A DNA stretch of 48,511 bases from Haplomitrium mnioides. Its lineage: Eukaryota > Marchantiophyta > Haplomitriopsida > Calobryales. Both the position numbers and the translations under genes were made by a program. Positions 31,770 to 43,084 of this stretch are shown here, one piece after another. The stretch is taken from positions 53,262-101,772 of the forward strand of contig JBNGIS010033967.1 of the NCBI GenBank assembly GCA_049999725.1, read 5' to 3'. The notes beneath the pieces were generated by a model. That model made no database searches and had not been told where the DNA came from. It saw only the letters and a program-made list of their open reading frames with translations. How positions within the stretch are numbered: position 1 is the stretch's first letter; each line of letters opens with the position of its first letter.

Positions 31770-33846
31770 TCATGTTGGCAAAAACGACACACAGATTGAC
31801 ACCTTAGGTAGTTTATACTTTCTTTTCTTTGTGTTGGTCAGCATACTTAACTTTTTCCTTTGTGGTGCAGACATTCTCAAGATTTGCCCCACTGTCACAT
31901 TAGCTAGCATCCTCTGTACATCCAAAGCCACATTATAATCCAAATCTAACTCATCCACTTTTACTCCCTCAAAAGGTAAACCAGATCCATCTTTCCTACC
32001 TCGATCTTTCCTCATTCTCTCTTCTTCTCTTTCTCTATGCTTTTCCAGTCTATTTTCATGATCCCTCTTTTCTTGGAGTTCTTTCTGCAACTCTCTAGAG
32101 ACTTCATTTGAAACATCCTGAAAATACTTAGGATTATTTCTATTGTACTCTGGATCATTTCTATCCTCTATTACTGCCTTAGGGTTTTCTCTAACTACTT
32201 CACCCCAACTTTGTTTCTTCTTTTCCTTGTTCTTCCTCCTAGTTTTCATTCTTAACAAGGGAATCTCCACTTCTGGTTCCTCCACTAGCATCCTCACCTC
32301 TGGTTCAGGTGCTGGTGGCTTTACATATTTTACCATCATCTTTGTTGCAGAAGAGGCTGGACATTTTGCTTCTGTGTGTCCAAATTTCTTACAATTCCCA
32401 CACAAAAGTACATAGCCTACTGGCTTTCTTGCATGAGGACAAGCGTTAGCATAATGATCCGGTGCTCCATAGTTATAACAAGTTGTAAACCTCCTACCTG
32501 CGTGTACTAGTACTAATTGAGTTCCTGGTGCCGCCGCTGGTACCATAGGCAGCTGAATTGCTGGAACATATGACGTTCCTGGCATCTGTTGATACTGGAC
32601 CATCTCCATTGATCTTCCTTTGTCCTCGGCTATTGCATACACAAGATACTACATTAATCTAGGATCCATCATCCGAGGTTCTTCTTCAACCCAATAAGGC
32701 GCTTGTACATACATTACAGTAGGTGGAGGACACTTACATACATGCTCCATATGACCCTCTCTCTTATAGCGAGTACACCAAACATTGTTCCTGAAAGGAG
32801 TAGTGGACCTTCTTTTCCTAGAGCTGGCAGCTTGCTTGATAACCATTTGCTCCATTTTCTTCGTTAACTTGTTCATGTCCTTTTTACCCAGTCGATATTC
32901 TCCTTTCTTCACTCTTGCTTTCTTCCTCTCGTCATTTGAGTCGAAAGAAGATGATGATTTCTCCTCTTCAGATGAACTCGATTCCTCTTGTGAATCTAAA
33001 CTAGTGCTTTCCTGCACTTTCTTGGACTTCTTACTTTTCTTTTTCTTACCCTTCTTTTTCTTTTTTCTTACTGTCCTCTTCGCTGCTACTGGACTGAGAA
33101 TCTTTCAACTTCTCCCCTAGTTCTACAGTTTCATATGTCTCCAGGGCTTTAATAGCTTCCTCCAAAGTAGTAGCCCCTGATTGTCTTACATAGCGTCCTT
33201 CCTTCTTTGACAAGCCCTTCAGATACCATTTCAAGTCCACCATAAGGCTATTCACAATGCCCAGCTTCTGCTGCATGGTCTTGAATCTTTGAGAGTAGTT
33301 TCTAGCTGCTTCCTTTTTCTTTTTCTTGATCGAGGTTAGCTTGGTCAAGATCCTCGTTGAATATGTTGCCCCTCTGAACTCTGTCACAAGGGTTGTCGTC
33401 AGATTTGCCCACGTACCAGAAACTGCTCCCAAATTATCATACCATTCTCTTGCTTTTCCTGAAAATAGAGCATCCACCAGTCTTAGCCGATCTGCATCTG
33501 AATCTTCTTAGTTAGCTCTGCTGATGCCTTCAAATCTCTTCACCCATGTGTCGACATCGTCTTTTGATCTCCCCTTGAAGATCTGGTATTACAACTTTGT
33601 TTGATTACCCCTTATAGGAGCTTGTTGAGCCATAGCTGATACTGACGGAAACAGAGTCACAAGTGTCACCTCTATTCTCAAAGCAGCACTCAATTGTGAA
33701 GCTCCACTACCTTTAATACTAATAGGTGTGGCTGAATTCCTAGAAGAAGAAGAAGAAGTAGAAGTAGAAGAAGGTAGATTTAATTTTGGGAATGATGTTA
33801 ACCCAATAATGCCTCCAAGAGTATAATATCTGTCCACTGGAACCAA
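31770..33846 (-). pseudogene. D2 gag, nearly open C-terminal half
   Basis: Frames 33846-33589, 33477-33046, 33017-32649 and 32642-31770 follow gag of D1 in order. They comprise a Ser/Thr-rich leader, the capsid-like domain, a Lys/Ser/Glu linker and the zinc-knuckle region. The last frame is 290 residues long. Its second knuckle C-G-N-C-K-K-F-G-H-T-E-A-K-C is intact. The first, C-Y-N-Y-G-A-P-D-H-Y-A-N-A-C, has Tyr for the second Cys. Lys/Arg-rich coiled-coil-like sequence (about 32000-32130) follows. Confidence 0.92.
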
Positions 33847-34213
33847 GCTAATGGCAACTAAGTTCTAGAAGGTTGAGCTCCCCCCTCTATAGGTTCCTTT
33901 CCTCTACCAACAACTATAACTTCTTTAGACTTCAATTTAGACTCCTTCCGTCTCTCCAGTCTTACTTCTCTCTCTTTTCTTTACGTCTCTTTGTCCTCTT
34001 CAGAAATTTCACGTATTCACATCTTCTTTGCTAATCACTACAAAGACACTGCTTCTTCTCTAAATTTCTTCATACAAAAAAGAAACAAAATACAAAGCAA
34101 AAAAACTACCACCACAAAATGTTACAAACAGAATTTAATAGTGGCGAGTAAAACAAGTTCTCAACATTACTGATAATACTATACACACTTTTAAGAGCAA
34201 ACACTAGAAATTA

Positions 34214-34233
34214 GATCCCCGGCAATGGTGCCA
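34214..34233 (-). promoter_or_regulatory. D2 primer-binding site for tRNA-Asp
   Basis: On the minus strand TGGCACCATTGCCGGGGATC matches the tRNA-Asp complement at 18 of 20 positions and lies 14 nt from the LTR edge. The two mismatches differ from those in D1, so both copies probably descend from a perfect site. Confidence 0.88.
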
Positions 34234-34247
34234 AGAAAACATACACA

Positions 34248-35470
34248 TGTCGTAGCACAGCAGTGGCACTCCAGCCTCGAAAAGAGCAACCAGAGATCGA
34301 ACCACGCAAGATCTATATAGAAATCTGCTCTTAAATTGATTATACAAACTTTCCAAATTATTTAAAGAGTTCCGAAACTGCACTCTATTAGTTCAGAGAT
34401 AGACTGCTCTCCTTCTCTAGGTCTGACAACCCTCTCTCCACAAAAACACATATAAGCTATTCTAACTACTCACATAATAGAACAACAACCAAGAATCACA
34501 CAAATTGCATGACTGACATCTCTAGGATAAGAAAACTAATGTACTACATGTTGATTTTAAACTTGAGCTGTATCAGAGATGTTCCCAAGCAACCAGTTAC
34601 CCAACTTGCTTGAAACTCTCAAACCAACACTCCAGTGCCTACCCTCATTACACCACTTCACTTCCCTCAAAAAAGATACTCATGCCACTCCAACCCAATA
34701 TACCCCAGAGCTTGATGCTGAGAACTCAGCTATGGAATGATCCTCCTGATCTCACATCCAATTGTTGTTCCTCCAACCACCCACTACTTTGTTTGTTTAT
34801 GAAATGCCCACCTATTCCATAAGCATATACAATCTTGATCACTCATTGCTCTACTGCAACCCACCAACCAGCATCCACTGATTGGAGAATCACAGAAGGT
34901 TCTAGCCGTAAGATTTTAAAACATTAACACACACACACACAGAATAGAATAAAACTCAAAGCAGAATTGACTTACCACTAAACCTTCCATAGATTACAAC
35001 ATGGAACTCAGAACCCAACCCCATGAGCAGAATACACTCAGGTACCTTATGACATACACTTCTCTAATGCAATCTGTCTGATTTCTTCAATTGAACACCT
35101 ACAGAACATTCACCAACCAAATCTAACTTCAAATCCTTGTTCGTTCTTCATACTGCTCCTTCTGAATTTGCAATTAACAACAAGAGCAGGGACCTCATAA
35201 ACAAGAATCTCATGAATTTTACTTGAAGCACCAATGTACAATGAGACAACTCAGCAGAATAGGAACTCGCCAACATGCTTGTACCCCATGTCCTGCTCAA
35301 CTGACAAGTAATAGTTCAAAAGAAACTAACTTACTTCTCTTCCTAAGCGAACTCTTTCTCACTAGGCTTCCAACAAGAACTATCAACTCATAATAAGTTC
35401 TTAAACTAAACAACTTGCTTTTACTAACTTACATTAACTTTGCTCACAATAAGAACTAATTACTAATTAC
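34248..35470 (-). repeat. D2 5' LTR fragment (about 1.2 of 3.4 kb)
   Basis: It starts TGTCGTAGCACAGCAG and follows the D1 LTRs to the AGAACTAATTACTAAT stretch, then breaks off. The rest of the LTR, including the TATA core, is missing. The neighbouring minus-strand frame begins exactly at the break. Confidence 0.92.
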
Positions 35471-36656
35471 TATCTGAGGGTTCATCTCCTCCCTTTCCTA
35501 GAAAGTTTGCAACCCTTTGTGATTGCCTTTTTGCTCTTGATGTTGGAGCCCGAACTGGCTTTGGCTCTGATTCTTGCCCCGAGTTGCTTGGTGATGAAGA
35601 TGAAGGAGCAACAGAAGACGACCTTGTTGTAGATTCAGAGGGGGCTGGCTCCTCTTTAATGACCAGTACTGGAACAAGCTTTTTCTTCTCGATTGTATAT
35701 TTCTTCTTTTTGGGAGCCTTAGCTGGCTCCACCTCTTTTCCTTTTTTTTGGGGGTAGAAAGGCTTGCCTTGTGAACTGAAAATGTTGTTGCGCTTGAATG
35801 CGGCACTAGTTGCTGAATATTAACGCCCTGCTTAGGCTTTAGAATCTTGAATGGATGGCCAACTTGATGAAATTGCACTTGACGTGCTTCATGTCTTTAT
35901 AGCCATTGACGAAATCCGCCAGAAACTAAGTAAACAAAAAAAAAACCAAAAAATCATTAAGCACAAGTACAAGTGTTCAAGGTAAGAGATAAGACAATGC
36001 ATTCATTGCACACAGAGACTCCAATAACCATACACGCATGCACAAGGGAGTACATGCGCACATAGACTCCCTAAGTCCAAGCTTGACTTGACTCTCGAGT
36101 CTAGGCAAGCAAGAACTCATGGGAGTCCATGCGCGCATGGACTCCTAAGTCCTTTTGTGTCTAGACTCCCCAATCCATGTGCAAGGACTCCCAAGTCTAT
36201 GTGCGCTTAGACCCCGAAACTCTATGCTTGCATGGACTTGGGAAATCCGACTTAGTAAAAAAAGAAACAAGTGAAAAAGGATTTTCAGAATTTACCTTAC
36301 CATCTTCCTTTGCCACCTGAAGATGCTTGATAAAAAATATCCCTCTCCTTCATCTCGGAAAAAGAAAATCGTTTGCAATTTGCATGGTAAAGGGTAATTG
36401 AATCCTGAGACTACAAAACCAGCCCGATGTTGGCTTTCTTGCATTGTTGTATCATCATGATTTAGACTAATAGACCTAAATTGAATTTCTCACCTTCACC
36501 AGCAAAAAGGTATAGATGTTGATCGAGGTCTTTCAAGGAGCAGTAATAAACAAGCCAATTTCACTCTAGTTTTTTAGGCTCTAGTGCTTTGACAACATCT
36601 GAATACCTATATGGCTTCAGTTGAATAGAGTGGGAAGCATTTCCTTGAGATGCCAT
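35463..36656 (-). pseudogene. Unrecognised DNA-transposon gene X, two exons with a dyad array in the intron
   Basis: Exon a runs from an ATG at 36656 (M-A-S-Q-G-N-A-S-H-S) to about 36302, ending before GTAAGG, with in-frame stops near 36560 and 36465. The intron holds a dyad array. Exon b starts after TTTGTTTACTTAG at about 35925 and runs to 35463. Its end is Lys-rich, then Ser/Pro-rich (S-S-S-V-A-P-S-S-S-S-P-S-N-S), then basic, like a nuclear-localised tail. A frameshift sits in a run of T and G near 35745. The 3' end is cut by the D2 LTR. I do not recognise the family. The dyad array links it to the methyltransferase-like transposon family. Confidence 0.5.
36005..36250. repeat. Dyad tandem array in the intron of gene X
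   Basis: About nine units of roughly 25 bp with linkers CTCCCAAG or CTCCTAAG. Dyads include TCCATGCGCGCATGGA (about 36128-36143) and TCTATGTGCGCTTAGA. It is the same dyad family as the arrays in the methyltransferase-like gene. Confidence 0.85.
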
Positions 36657-36757
36657 TCTCAAGATGCTAGAAACAGGTCTAATTGGATGTAAAAAATCTA
36701 ATGAACAAAAGCTCACAAATCTCTAAAGGCTAGAAATGGAAAAAAAAGTAAGTAAAT

Positions 36758-36857
36758 NNNNNNNNNNNNNNNNNNNNNNNNNNNNNNNNNNNNNNNNNNN
36801 NNNNNNNNNNNNNNNNNNNNNNNNNNNNNNNNNNNNNNNNNNNNNNNNNNNNNNNNN
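36758..36857. other. Assembly gap (100 N)
   Basis: Exactly 100 N, probably a placeholder of unknown true size, upstream of gene X. Frames spanning it are not meaningful. Confidence 0.99.
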
Positions 36858-37255
36858 ATATAAAGCATTGCTCATTTTCATCTTTCCAATTTCTTTTTTT
36901 CATTTTCTTCACAAAAAGTTCCTAATTTTATCATTTTGCAAAAAATTCTTGAAAAACACATCTTTTAAGTGTGTTGTAAGAGGCTCATAATATTTGTTAA
37001 AATAGTTCCTTGAAGTACTTGATTTTTAGTGAGCCTTTTCAATGGTTGGAGTTCTTAAAAGCAAGAAGAGGTTAGAGTTCCAAGATTCATCTTCACAAAA
37101 AATGTGTTACTTTTGATAGGCAAGCTGAGATTTGTTCAAACGACAATTATTTGGAGGTAAGCGATGGAGTACCAAAAGCGTCAAGTGTGATGGCGAATAT
37201 ATTAGGGAAAAAGATAGCTTTTGTTGAATTAGATAGCTCCACCCAAAAAGATCGA

Positions 37256-37400
37256 GAAGGTGGACTCCATGCACGCATAGGATCATAGACTCAACCCTAT
37301 ACGTGCATAGGGTCAAGGAGTGAATCCAATCCGCATATAGGAAAAACGACTTAACAACTTGCACACAAAGGATAAAAGAGGAAATGCTATACTCGCAGAG
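37256..37400. repeat. Short, decayed dyad array upstream of the DUF7869-like gene
   Basis: About five imperfect units, for example CCCTATACGTGCATAGGG at about 37300-37317, a dyad with arms CCCTAT/ATAGGG, and CTCCATGCACGCATAGG. It lies between divergent gene X (-) and the transposase-like gene (+). Confidence 0.7.
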
Positions 37401-40079
37401 AATTAAAGAAACAATCTTCATCTAGCACAAGAACTTGGTTGCCCTTCAAGCAGTCAAAGTTGAATCTTTCTTTTGAGTATTCCAACATATCAGCAAAAAA
37501 AGGTTCAACACAAAAATTCTAGAGGGTTGTAGACCTTTTTTCGTTCACATTTGAAGAAGACTTAGATATTCATGATCAAAGTGTGTTTGTTCAGAACAAG
37601 AAAAACATACAATCTATGGACAATTTTAATTTTGGAGATGAGCCACTGTCTCTAATAGCACCACTCAAACAACGAGTGATTTCATTTAAAGCACCTCGCA
37701 ATGACATTGGGAGATCTAAAACAAACCGAATTCTTTTGGAGGAGTCTTCAAATGATAGTTTGGGAAATGATTCTAGCAAAGAGTCTCAATCAATCAACAT
37801 TTCTTTAGAGCTATCACCAAGGGAATCGATTTTGTTACAAAAAACATTTCTTTCTAATCAAGATATTGATCAAGATTCTATTTCGGAATGGTGCAGTTCT
37901 CCCAATCCCCAAGAAGAACCTCATCTCTTGAAAATATTCTATGACAGAACAAACAGTGTTTACGATGATGACCAAAATCTTCAAGATGAATTATCTCTTA
38001 TTGTTGGATTCGTTTACAGACCAAATCGTCCAACATAACATAAGAATTCTTTGTTATGGCCAAAACCCAAACGGGTAAACACTTTAGGCCAAAATTCTTT
38101 GCGGAAAGTCCATCATGACGAGAGCTTTGTGAAGAAAAAGCTCGATCCAATATCAATTTCTAAATTGAAGAGAATTTCTTGTTTTCAAAATAATTGCTTG
38201 TCATTATGGAAGACATATTTTTTGAAAATTGTGAGAGAAATGTACTTTCGACAAAGCATGAAGAATCAAGATATCACACTGCAGTAGAGAATACCAAGAA
38301 AAGACTTTGATGTTGAAAATTAGTTTACACTTCTTGGCGGTACCTTTGTCTCTAAAAGAGCCTTTAAATTAATATTAGTAGTAGGGAATGATAAAATCTT
38401 ACTTGCTTGATAATTTTACAAAATGGGGAGTTTGTGACTACAACACAACTTATTTGAAAGAGAAAGATCCTCATTGTATTCTTAGTTTCTTGGATTTTAC
38501 AAAACATTGGAGAACTCATTTTACAAATGTAAAAATTCCAAAACGCAATAGATTTGCTGTTTGTGAAACATGCGACAAAATAAAATCTTTGTGAGAAAAA
38601 TCTGTCTTGGAGTCCGACAAGGGCAACAAATTTTTTCTCTTTTGACACCTATGGCTAATATTACCATCCTCTTTTCTCTAGACTCAAAGCTTAGTTCTAG
38701 AGATGTTATGTTTTCTCAACTTATAGCCAAAAGATATTTTTTTGGTGAAGTTATTTAGCAAAGAAGATTTGAGTTACATAATTCTTAGCAAGTTGAGTTG
38801 TGAGAAGAGTGTCTATGCTCGCATAAGGTCTGTTGTTTTATATTTCAATTCTAACCTTGTCTGCAGTTGAAAAAAACAAGAAAATGAATTTGATTCTTGG
38901 TGGTGACCTTAGCCTTGCAACAAGTTTTATTTTTGTTCCTTTAAATCAAGAGCCATTGTAAAAAAAATTTGAAAGAATCATTTTTGTTGTTTACAAATCC
39001 TATGCGCTTATATGATTTGTTCTGGTTTCTTTTAAAACCAATCGCAACAATAGTCACAACAAGCCATGATATTGGTGTTATTGTATTGGTCTTATGTGCA
39101 CATACGATGAATTGTTATCTCCACTCATCCTTAATGCTTAGAGGATGTGTTCTGGTACCCTTTGTTTGCAAATCTTGTTTTTCTCTTTTTGAAACAGATT
39201 TTCCTTTTTTAAAATTGCCGAAAGTTTATTTTTAATCTTTTAAAAAGTTTTTCACTTCTACAAATTCAAACATTTGTTTAAGATGACTTGAATGTTTGTG
39301 GCACCTAAAGTTGTGTTTTGAAGTTACCAGTATCGACATATGTTTCACTGAACTACTTTTATGGCCTTCTTGCTTTGTGATAATGCAGCCAAATATAATC
39401 GCCAACTATTTCTTCATCATGACCAACAAATCAAAGAAAGAACAAAACTTACAAACCATCGAAGAAAATGTTATGCCGATGGTCAAAAGTACTTGGGAAT
39501 CGTAATTGATGGAATGGATGAGAAGAAAACTGTTATTCCACACTCGCCTTCACCACCAAAAAACATTGATAAAGATTGCTAGGTGGGTGTGCATGTTGTT
39601 GGTGCCTTAATATTCAATCATACTCTTTCTTCAAGGGTCTTCCTAACGTACGGAAACTTGAGAAGCAACTCTAATTTGATAGTTACTGTGCTCAACAAAA
39701 TATTATGTGACTTTAAAAGCCCCCTAGCTCCAACTTTGTATCTTCAATTGGACAATACGACACATAAGAATAAGAATTCTATCCTGTTTGGATATTTTAG
39801 TCTTCTTATTGCCAAGAATGTTTTTTGAAAAATCAAGGTGGGATTTCTCATGGTTGGCCATACTTATGATCAAATTGATCAAATGTTAAGCTGATTCTCA
39901 AAACATTTAAAATGTGTCAAAGCTTTCACGATTATGAATCTTAGCGAGGCGCTTCAATTATCCTATAATCCTAAACCTCAGGTGACTCTTTTGTTGGAAA
40001 CTTGGGATTTCAAAAATTTTCTACAACAACGTCCCTCTCTAGTTCAAAGGATACATGATATTACTTTAATCAACAATTC

Positions 40080-40179
40080 NNNNNNNNNNNNNNNNNNNNN
40101 NNNNNNNNNNNNNNNNNNNNNNNNNNNNNNNNNNNNNNNNNNNNNNNNNNNNNNNNNNNNNNNNNNNNNNNNNNNNNNN
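40080..40179. other. Assembly gap (100 N)
   Basis: Exactly 100 N inside the transposase-like pseudogene. The true length is unknown, so the reading frame across it is undefined. Confidence 0.99.
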
Positions 40180-40864
40180 AATTTTAAGTTCAATGTTGAT
40201 TCCTCTCAAGGCATATTCTAAAATCAAACAATCTCAAAAAGAAGAAAGAGAAATGGATATCGAGAAAGTGGTATTTTCAATAAGAGACAATAAAAGCAAG
40301 AACTGCTACAAGTTCTTTACAAGTTCTGATATTCAATGGTGGAATGACTTTTTTCTTGCCCAACAAGAGATTGCAGCCTACATCATTGAAAAAAAAAAGA
40401 TGATGACTCGTAGCAAAATTTACCTTTCCACCTCCACAATAGTCAAACACTTGCAATGATTCTCAAAATGTTTGTTTAGATTCTTAGCTTGATGTTCAAC
40501 AAACAAAAGAAGACACTCTGGTACAACAAATACTTTGTGCATGTCGAGCAATCTATGATGAAGCACTTAAGATGCAAGAAGGGACTCTTTTTTACAATAC
40601 TCAACACAACATAAATTTGGCAATCTATATGAGTTGAAAGCTAGAATGTTTATTTGTATTGTTGCATCTTTAGATCCAAAGCGCAAACCATTTTGGGTTG
40701 CCAAAGTTCTCAATTTTTTTTCATTTGATGAGGAAGATCACCCAAACCCGAAACAAGTACGAGTTCAACGGTTTGCTTGTTTGGTAGAAGATGCATTTTT
40801 TGGACAATTTTTCCCAGAAAAAATAGCAGCAACAAAGGGGAAATGCAAATCCAAGTTACATATT

Positions 40865-40964
40865 NNNNNNNNNNNNNNNNNNNNNNNNNNNNNNNNNNNN
40901 NNNNNNNNNNNNNNNNNNNNNNNNNNNNNNNNNNNNNNNNNNNNNNNNNNNNNNNNNNNNNNNN
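40865..40964. other. Assembly gap (100 N)
   Basis: Exactly 100 N near the 3' end of the transposase-like pseudogene. The C-terminus of that gene may lie in the gap. Confidence 0.99.
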
Positions 40965-40995
40965 TTTGTATTTTCAAGTATATTGTAATTTAATA

Positions 40996-41564
40996 TTGTT
41001 ATTTTATAAAGCACTTGAGATTCTTTTGAAGCAACTAGTTGAATTTTTCTACCAACTTGAACTTTTTACTATAAATCATTCCAAGTTGAATGCTATTCTC
41101 TGTAAATAAAACTTAAATCGTAAGTCAATATTTTTATTTGCTTTGTAAAAATATTTTCTTCTCTAAAATGTAGGTATTTTGTTTCCAACTTTATTGTTTT
41201 TTAGAAGAATTTAAGGTTGTTATATCGTTAAGGTATCTACCCAAATTGACTAATTGTTTTTTCCTTGTTAGGACTTTGATGTATTACTTAAAACCTTTAG
41301 CGCTATTTGACTCAAATGTAGAGCTTTGTACTCATTTTTTACTTTTAGATTCCGAATTAAAAATTGAAATCTTTTGCGTGCATAAAGTTTGTTGCAAAAA
41401 TAGAACATTTATAGTCTGGATCCTTTTTGTAGAAGTATGAACCTTATGCACACATAGACTTTGATTTGCAAGCAAAACGTACATTGTACAAAAACTCTTC
41501 TACGAAATCTAAAACCTAGATTCTTGTGAGCATTTGTTGTGGAATGTTGAGATGGTGAGTTCAG
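40996..41564. other. AT-rich 3' flank of the transposase-like gene, no gene seen
   Basis: AT-rich DNA with short chance frames. Isolated dyad-like words (GCGTGCATAAAG near 41375, GCACACATAGACTTTG near 41445) suggest a decayed continuation of the array that starts at 41565. Confidence 0.45.
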
Positions 41565-41812
41565 ATTCGTATGCACGTATAGACTTTGGGGTGGAGTGTT
41601 TACATGTTGAGCTTGGATTCCTAAGCGTGTAGAGACTTTGGGGTGGAGTGTTCAGATGTTGAGCTTAGATTCCTATGCACGCATAGACTTTGGAGTGGAG
41701 TGTTTACATGTTGAGCTTGGATTCCTAAGCGCGCCGAGACTTTGGGGTGGAGTGTTCAAATGTTGAGCTTGGATTCCTATGCACGCAAAGACTTTGAGGT
41801 GGAAGTCCAAGC
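41565..41812. repeat. 52-bp dyad tandem array downstream of the transposase-like gene
   Basis: Units start at 41565, 41617, 41669, 41721 and 41773, exactly 52 bp apart; the last is partial. Each holds a dyad core (CTATGCACGCATAG, or CTAAGCG followed by a decayed arm) plus a linker TTTGGGGTGGAGTGTT and ATGTTGAGCTTGG. Units alternate in detail (third like fifth, second like fourth), pointing to a higher-order duplication of about 104 bp. Confidence 0.92.
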
Positions 41813-42343
41813 CTTCCACAAGTTCTACTTCTTATATACAACCCTCAAGCTTCTTGATACTGATTGCAACTTAGTTTCTGCACAAGTCACAAACTCTTTT
41901 GTAGATCTTAAGACATTTGTTTGGTTGAATCAAGTCTAAAACTTGGAGATGTTTCTTGTTTACAATCTTAGTTAAATCTACTTAGCTACTGTCTTTTTGA
42001 TTCTGAACTATGATACGTTTGTGTATATGCTTCGTTGAATTATAAAATATTTTTAAATGTTGAAACCTTTTTGAAAGCCCACGTTAACTTTTGATTGTAT
42101 GGATTTTCAACTACAAGTGAAAGCTTTCTTCTTTCTTGAAATTTAAAATAAAGCTCATAAATCCATCCAATGTTTTGTTTTCTTCGATTTTGTGTTTACC
42201 ATTACAAACTCATTCCCTTGACTTCTAGTCCATTTGGGTTTTTTCTTTATGCTTTGCAATTTTTCTAAGAAAAAAGTTTGAAAGAGCACCATGTCTACAC
42301 GTGCCTAGAGTTTGTGAAATCAAGCATATTTCAAAATAGTTTC
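41813..42343. other. Non-coding DNA, no gene seen
   Basis: AT-rich sequence without recognisable domains or repeats. It ends in an assembly gap. Confidence 0.4.
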
Positions 42344-42443
42344 NNNNNNNNNNNNNNNNNNNNNNNNNNNNNNNNNNNNNNNNNNNNNNNNNNNNNNNNN
42401 NNNNNNNNNNNNNNNNNNNNNNNNNNNNNNNNNNNNNNNNNNN
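42344..42443. other. Assembly gap (100 N)
   Basis: Exactly 100 N. It separates the transposase module from the terminal motif next to the chromovirus. Confidence 0.99.
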
Positions 42444-42597
42444 AATGAAATTGACTCTTTCTCTATCATGCTTGTTGAAACGGCCAAAAATAAGCCTAAA
42501 AAACTCATGTACTTTTTGTTTTTAAAAAATAACCTCATTTTTTAATGTTTTTTTAGTTAAAAAATCACAAATTTTCCTCTCAAAAAAAGTTCATACT

Positions 42598-42630
42598 TTG
42601 AGTAGCTTGTTTCTGGTTCAAAGTAGCGGT
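42598..42630 (+). repeat. Terminal motif facing the chromovirus (left)
   Basis: GTAGCTTGTTTCTGGTTCAAAGTAGCGGT resembles the end of segment R1 near 6670-6692. It is the inverted partner of 46644-46676. The DNA to its left does not align with the rest of R1. I infer the end of a DNA transposon. Confidence 0.55.
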
Positions 42631-42765
42631 TGTAAGAAATTATCATCCCTTTTTCTTCACATAGAAGTCACTTCAAATTTCAACCCTAAAACTCCAAAAG
42701 TGACTTTGAAGGCAAGTTATCTAATCTCAACATTAAAAGTGACCTTCTACCACTTCCTTCACTCT
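42631..42765 (-). repeat. Chromovirus 3' LTR, internally deleted
   Basis: It starts TGTAAGAA, then joins TCATCCCTTTTTCTTCAC, which in the right LTR lies about 200 bp in. So roughly 190-200 bp are missing. The rest (AGAAGTCACTTC...AAAGTGACTTTGAAGG) aligns well. A pyrimidine tract, CTTCTCTATTTTCTTCT (polypurine on the minus strand), follows at about 42766-42782. Confidence 0.75.
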
Positions 42766-42868
42766 TCTCTATTTTCTTCTAAATAGCATAGCCTTATAGT
42801 TGTACTACTACATAATCCTTGCCATCTAATTGATGACGTCCTTGTCATTGCCGCAACTTTCAAATATT

Positions 42869-43060
42869 TGAATAACCTCTTGAGCATTATCAAGATTTGA
42901 AGAAGGTTCCCAAATAACATCATGAAGTGGATAGCCTTTCTACAAAACCTTGTATTGAACTTGTGGATGTTGCCATTGCTTGATAAATCTTTTCACCAAA
43001 ATGCAATCCACTTCAAATTCTTCATGATCATCAAGAACAATAGCCGAAGGAGGAAGTTGA
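42869..43060 (-). pseudogene. Chromodomain of the chromovirus
   Basis: The minus strand reads F-E-V-D-C-I-L-V-K-R, then Q-Y-K-V-L, a stop, K-G-Y-P-L-H-D-V-I-W-E-P and then N-L-D-N-A-Q-E-V-I. This is the chromodomain pattern (E-V-E-x-I-L, Y-L-V-K-W-K-G-Y, W-E-P, N-L) that steers integration to marked chromatin. The stop replaces the W codon of K-W-K-G-Y. It follows the integrase C-terminal tail, as in chromoviruses. Confidence 0.88.
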
Positions 43061-43084
43061 ACATGATTTGGAAAAGAAGATGGA

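Larger units (their letters stand above)
30803..35470 (-). mobile_element. D2, truncated D1-family retrotransposon
   Basis: It is collinear with D1 from inside the reverse transcriptase (break near 30803, equivalent to about 13105) through protease and gag to a primer-binding site and the first 1.2 kb of the 5' LTR (break near 35470, equivalent to about 8245). It lacks most of pol, the 3' LTR and the rest of the 5' LTR. There is no duplication at its ends. Gag and protease are better preserved than in D1. Confidence 0.93.
37583..40995 (+). pseudogene. DUF7869-like DNA transposase (decayed, two assembly gaps)
   Basis: The family signature is readable in order, across stops and shifts. An acidic N-terminal region (open 37583-38038) is followed by C-F-Q-N-N-C (about 38180) and A-F near 38350. 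F-A-V-C-E-T-C-D-K-I-K lies at about 38550-38585. I-D-G-M-D-E-K-K-T-V-I-P-H is at 39505-39545, and G-x-x-V-V-G-A at 39590. L-Q-L-D-N-T-T-H-K-N-K-N (39745-39780) and F-L-M-V-G-H-T-Y-D-Q-I-D-Q (39845-39885) follow. P-F-W-V-A-K-V-L-N (about 40690-40715) is near the C-terminus. The L-x-x-D-N...K-N and G-H-T...D-Q blocks are those I know from the DUF7869 proteins of plants and other eukaryotes, generally regarded as transposon proteins. Their RNase H-like nature is an inference. Stops near 38286, 39582 and 39826 show inactivity. Confidence 0.65.
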
